DNA from: Pyrocephalus nanus
Taxonomy: Eukaryota > Chordata > Aves > Passeriformes > Tyrannidae
NCBI GenBank assembly: GCA_038380795.1
Contig: CM076264.1
Coordinates: forward strand, 5,520,001 to 5,584,000
Reading direction: 5' to 3'
DNA: 64,000 nt
Part shown: piece after piece, positions 62,101-64,000 of the stretch
How positions within the stretch are numbered: position 1 is the stretch's first letter
Layout of the letters: each line of letters begins with the position of its first letter
Made by a program: the position numbers and the translations under genes
The notes under the pieces: model-generated
The model's database searches: none
The model's input: the letters and a program-made list of their open reading frames with translations, nothing else
What the model was told of the DNA's origin: nothing

Positions 62101-62480
62101 TTAATTTAACCTTCGAACATAAAACAGGAATAAACATTGATCCTTGTTAAGATGTTACACTGCTCGGCGATGCTGGCTTGAAATTAAAACAGATATCAGA
62201 TCTTCGCGGTACTGACTGGATGCAATCCTTCTATGAAAGGTGGAGCAAAAAATGTCTGGGCAATGTCATAATTTCTCATCTCATAAGTAAAAACTGTGAG
62301 CGTATGTGTCTTTACTGTGGGACTGAAGCAGAGACTGGGCAGGAGGGCTGTTTATTAAAGGAAACTGTTCTGAAAAACATTCGCCAAGTGCAGTTACTGG
62401 AACGATTCTTGTCTCAGTGAAAGTTATGATGTGGTTTTCCTGGCGAATAACTTGATTTGACCACTTCTGTTTTTCCTCAG
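59167..62480 (+). other. FAT4: FAT4 intron between exons A and B
   Basis: This 3.3-kb phase-0 intron has a GTAGGA donor and a TTTTTCCTCAG acceptor. I saw no CR1 copy, long microsatellite or convincing open frame in it. A short nested direct repeat lies at 60672-60709. The rest is unremarkable AT-rich sequence. Confidence 0.85.
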
Positions 62481-62742
62481 GGAGCCAATGCCCTGGTGAC
62501 ATACACCATTATCAGCGGTGCGGATGACAGCTTCCACGTTGACCCCGAGTCAGGGGAGCTGATCGCCACCAAGCGCCTGGACCGGGAGCGCCGCTCCAAG
62601 TACTCCTTGCTGGTCCGCGCCGATGACGGCCTGCAGTCCTCAGACATGAGGATAAACATCACTGTTAGCGACGTCAATGACCACATCCCCAAATTCTCCA
62701 AGCCAGTGTATTCCTTTGACATCCCTGAAGATGCCACTCCAG
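62481..62742 (+). CDS. FAT4: FAT4 internal coding exon B (body of a cadherin repeat), partial gene
   Basis: This exon of 87 codons plus one base has the acceptor TTTTTCCTCAG|GGAGCC and the donor CCAG|GTAGAG. It enters in phase 0 and leaves in phase 1, and the split codon is probably Gly. It completes the repeat begun in exon A: GANALVTYTI, the FHVDPESGELIATKRLDRE block with the DRE calcium motif, then YSLLVRADDG and the closing DVNDHIPKF. It then opens the next repeat with YSFDIPEDATP. The two exons give one whole extracellular cadherin repeat of about 100 residues plus parts of its neighbours. The closing motif reads DVNDH, not the canonical DxNDN. The exon is clearly richer in GC and CpG than its flanks. 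The open frame runs 20 bases past the donor to a TGA, which is intron read-through. The antisense open frame over this exon is a shadow. Confidence 0.9.
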
Positions 62743-64000
62743 GTAGAGTGATGGAAATATGATCACTGACCTCCTCAGGTGTTTTCTTCTTTTAAAATCC
62801 ATTTCATATGCAAGAGTGTTTTGATGCTTAGAAGTCAGGTTGTAAGCTAGAAAATATTTACATCAAATAAAGCTTTCAAAAACTATGCTCTATTACATGT
62901 CTCCAGATGAGAAATGAATCTTACTTGCAACAAAAGCATTTTATTTATAATTCCAAGACTTTATACAGACTGCTAATACAAAAGCAGTATCTGCCAGTAG
63001 CAATAACTGCAGCATCTTAGCAGCTTATTTTAAAACATGAATAAACAAAGGAGATGCAAATGACATGGTAATAGCTTTCCAGCCTTTATTAGGGCTTTCA
63101 TAGGCATGAGAGTCTCAGTTTGGGACAACTGAGGTTACTTACCCCCATGCCTCCAACTTTTGCACTCTGCCCCATAATTTGGTGGTGGTTTGCATTTAAG
63201 GATTACAGTGCAATTGGCTGTGCCTCAGGAATCTGATCTGGAAGTAACTGAGATGTCTGTGTAGCATGATGTGGTTTGGTTGTAGACTGTCAGCCATGCT
63301 CTTTTCTCTTGTTGCTCAGTCTTGAGGCTTGATCTGTTTTATCAGGAATGAGCCTGGAATAGGCAATCCTAATTCCCTCTACATTAAAATGAGGCTTCTC
63401 TTGTTAGTGCTTTATACCCAGCTTAGCAGTGGTGGATGGTGAAAGAAGAAATGAGCTGATTTAGTAGTTGAAATACTTCACCTTCTCCTGTTCCATTCTC
63501 CAGCAGTCCTAGAGTAGGCTTACCCTAAGTGGAAGGATGATGAACTCTTGCATAGCTCTGGGATAGAGAGAAGAACCCTGGAGGTTCCTCTCTCTATCAC
63601 AGAGAGTAATCCCTGTTCCCCTTGCAGTTAAAGAAACATTAAAGCTTGAGTTTATGAAATGGGTGTCAGGGATACCAGCATATCCAAGTGGATTAAAGGG
63701 GTTCTTCATTCTGATGACACAAGAAGTTTTCATTATCATGTTGCTCAAAAATAGCTTACTGTGCTGTAACACACATAGTTCATCTGGTTCCATGGGAAGA
63801 AATTAAATTATCTATTTTCCTGGAAATGAGCTGATCTTAATTATAATTACTGTTTGAAATATTAAAACGTGACACTTGATTTCCAAACTTTAGTCAGTCG
63901 TGTGAGGGCAGCTATGCAGAAATGAAAACAGTGGCACAGATTCATGAGGAGTTGAATTTCAGAAAACAGCAAAGAACGAACCCCTATAAGGTTTCTAGTT
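62743..64000 (+). other. FAT4: FAT4 intron downstream of exon B (3' end outside window)
   Basis: The sequence begins with the donor GTAGAG and holds no further cadherin-coding segment up to the window edge. The next exon should start with two bases that complete a Gly codon. No repeat was recognised. Confidence 0.8.

Noticed and set aside
62477..62737. Minus-strand open frame of 86 codons over exon B
   Set aside because: It is the antisense shadow of the GC-rich FAT4 exon.
59035..62742. Assignment of the exons to FAT3 or FAT1
   Set aside because: It was considered first. The stretch from LQDINDNPPVFPTDML through the RADDGLQSSDM region fits my memory of FAT4 better, and the giant preceding exon fits FAT4 gene structure. 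A protein search would settle it.

Overview
This window is vertebrate nuclear DNA, almost certainly from a bird. At least seven 5'-truncated CR1 retrotransposon copies can be read directly. Two of them end in the CR1 terminal ATTCTRTGATT(CTATGA) motif, and others show its complement TCATAGAATCATAGAAT. Otherwise the DNA is AT-rich and CpG-poor, with long introns and no bacterial-style gene packing. The species cannot be named from the sequence.

Only one gene is convincingly present: two internal + strand coding exons of a giant atypical cadherin, best matched from memory to FAT4. Exon A (59035-59166, 132 nt, phase 0 to 0) and exon B (62481-62742, 262 nt, phase 0 to 1) are joined across a 3.3-kb intron. 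Together they encode the end of one extracellular cadherin repeat, one complete repeat, and the start of the next. FAT4 is the single-pass receptor for DCHS1 in planar cell polarity, tissue growth and morphogenesis. If the family structure holds, the first giant coding exon lies to the left of the window, so positions 1-59034 would be the large intron after it. The next exon lies to the right of position 64000.

The 59-kb left intron holds CR1 copies at about 6.0, 14.2, 27.3, 34.8 and 44.1 kb (minus strand) and 50.8 and 55.8 kb (plus strand). It also holds two candidate ancient MIR-like SINE relics (16.0 and 44.0 kb), homopolymers, (T/G)n or (A/C)n low-complexity tracts and short microsatellites. 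I found no nested protein-coding gene, tRNA, rRNA, CRISPR array or intact mobile element. The many short open frames look like chance.

I found no convincing new biological system. The best leads are regulatory or structural: a perfect 12-bp inverted repeat carrying two T-box half-sites (49.14 kb), a perfect 10-bp-arm hairpin (23.71 kb), a 16-bp SOX-type palindrome in a homeodomain-site-like AT-rich block (15.2 kb), CpG-containing non-repeat islands (26.5 and 32.4 kb), a 30-nt microexon-like segment with strong splice signals (8.3 kb), and an unexplained open frame ending just upstream of exon A (58.7 kb).
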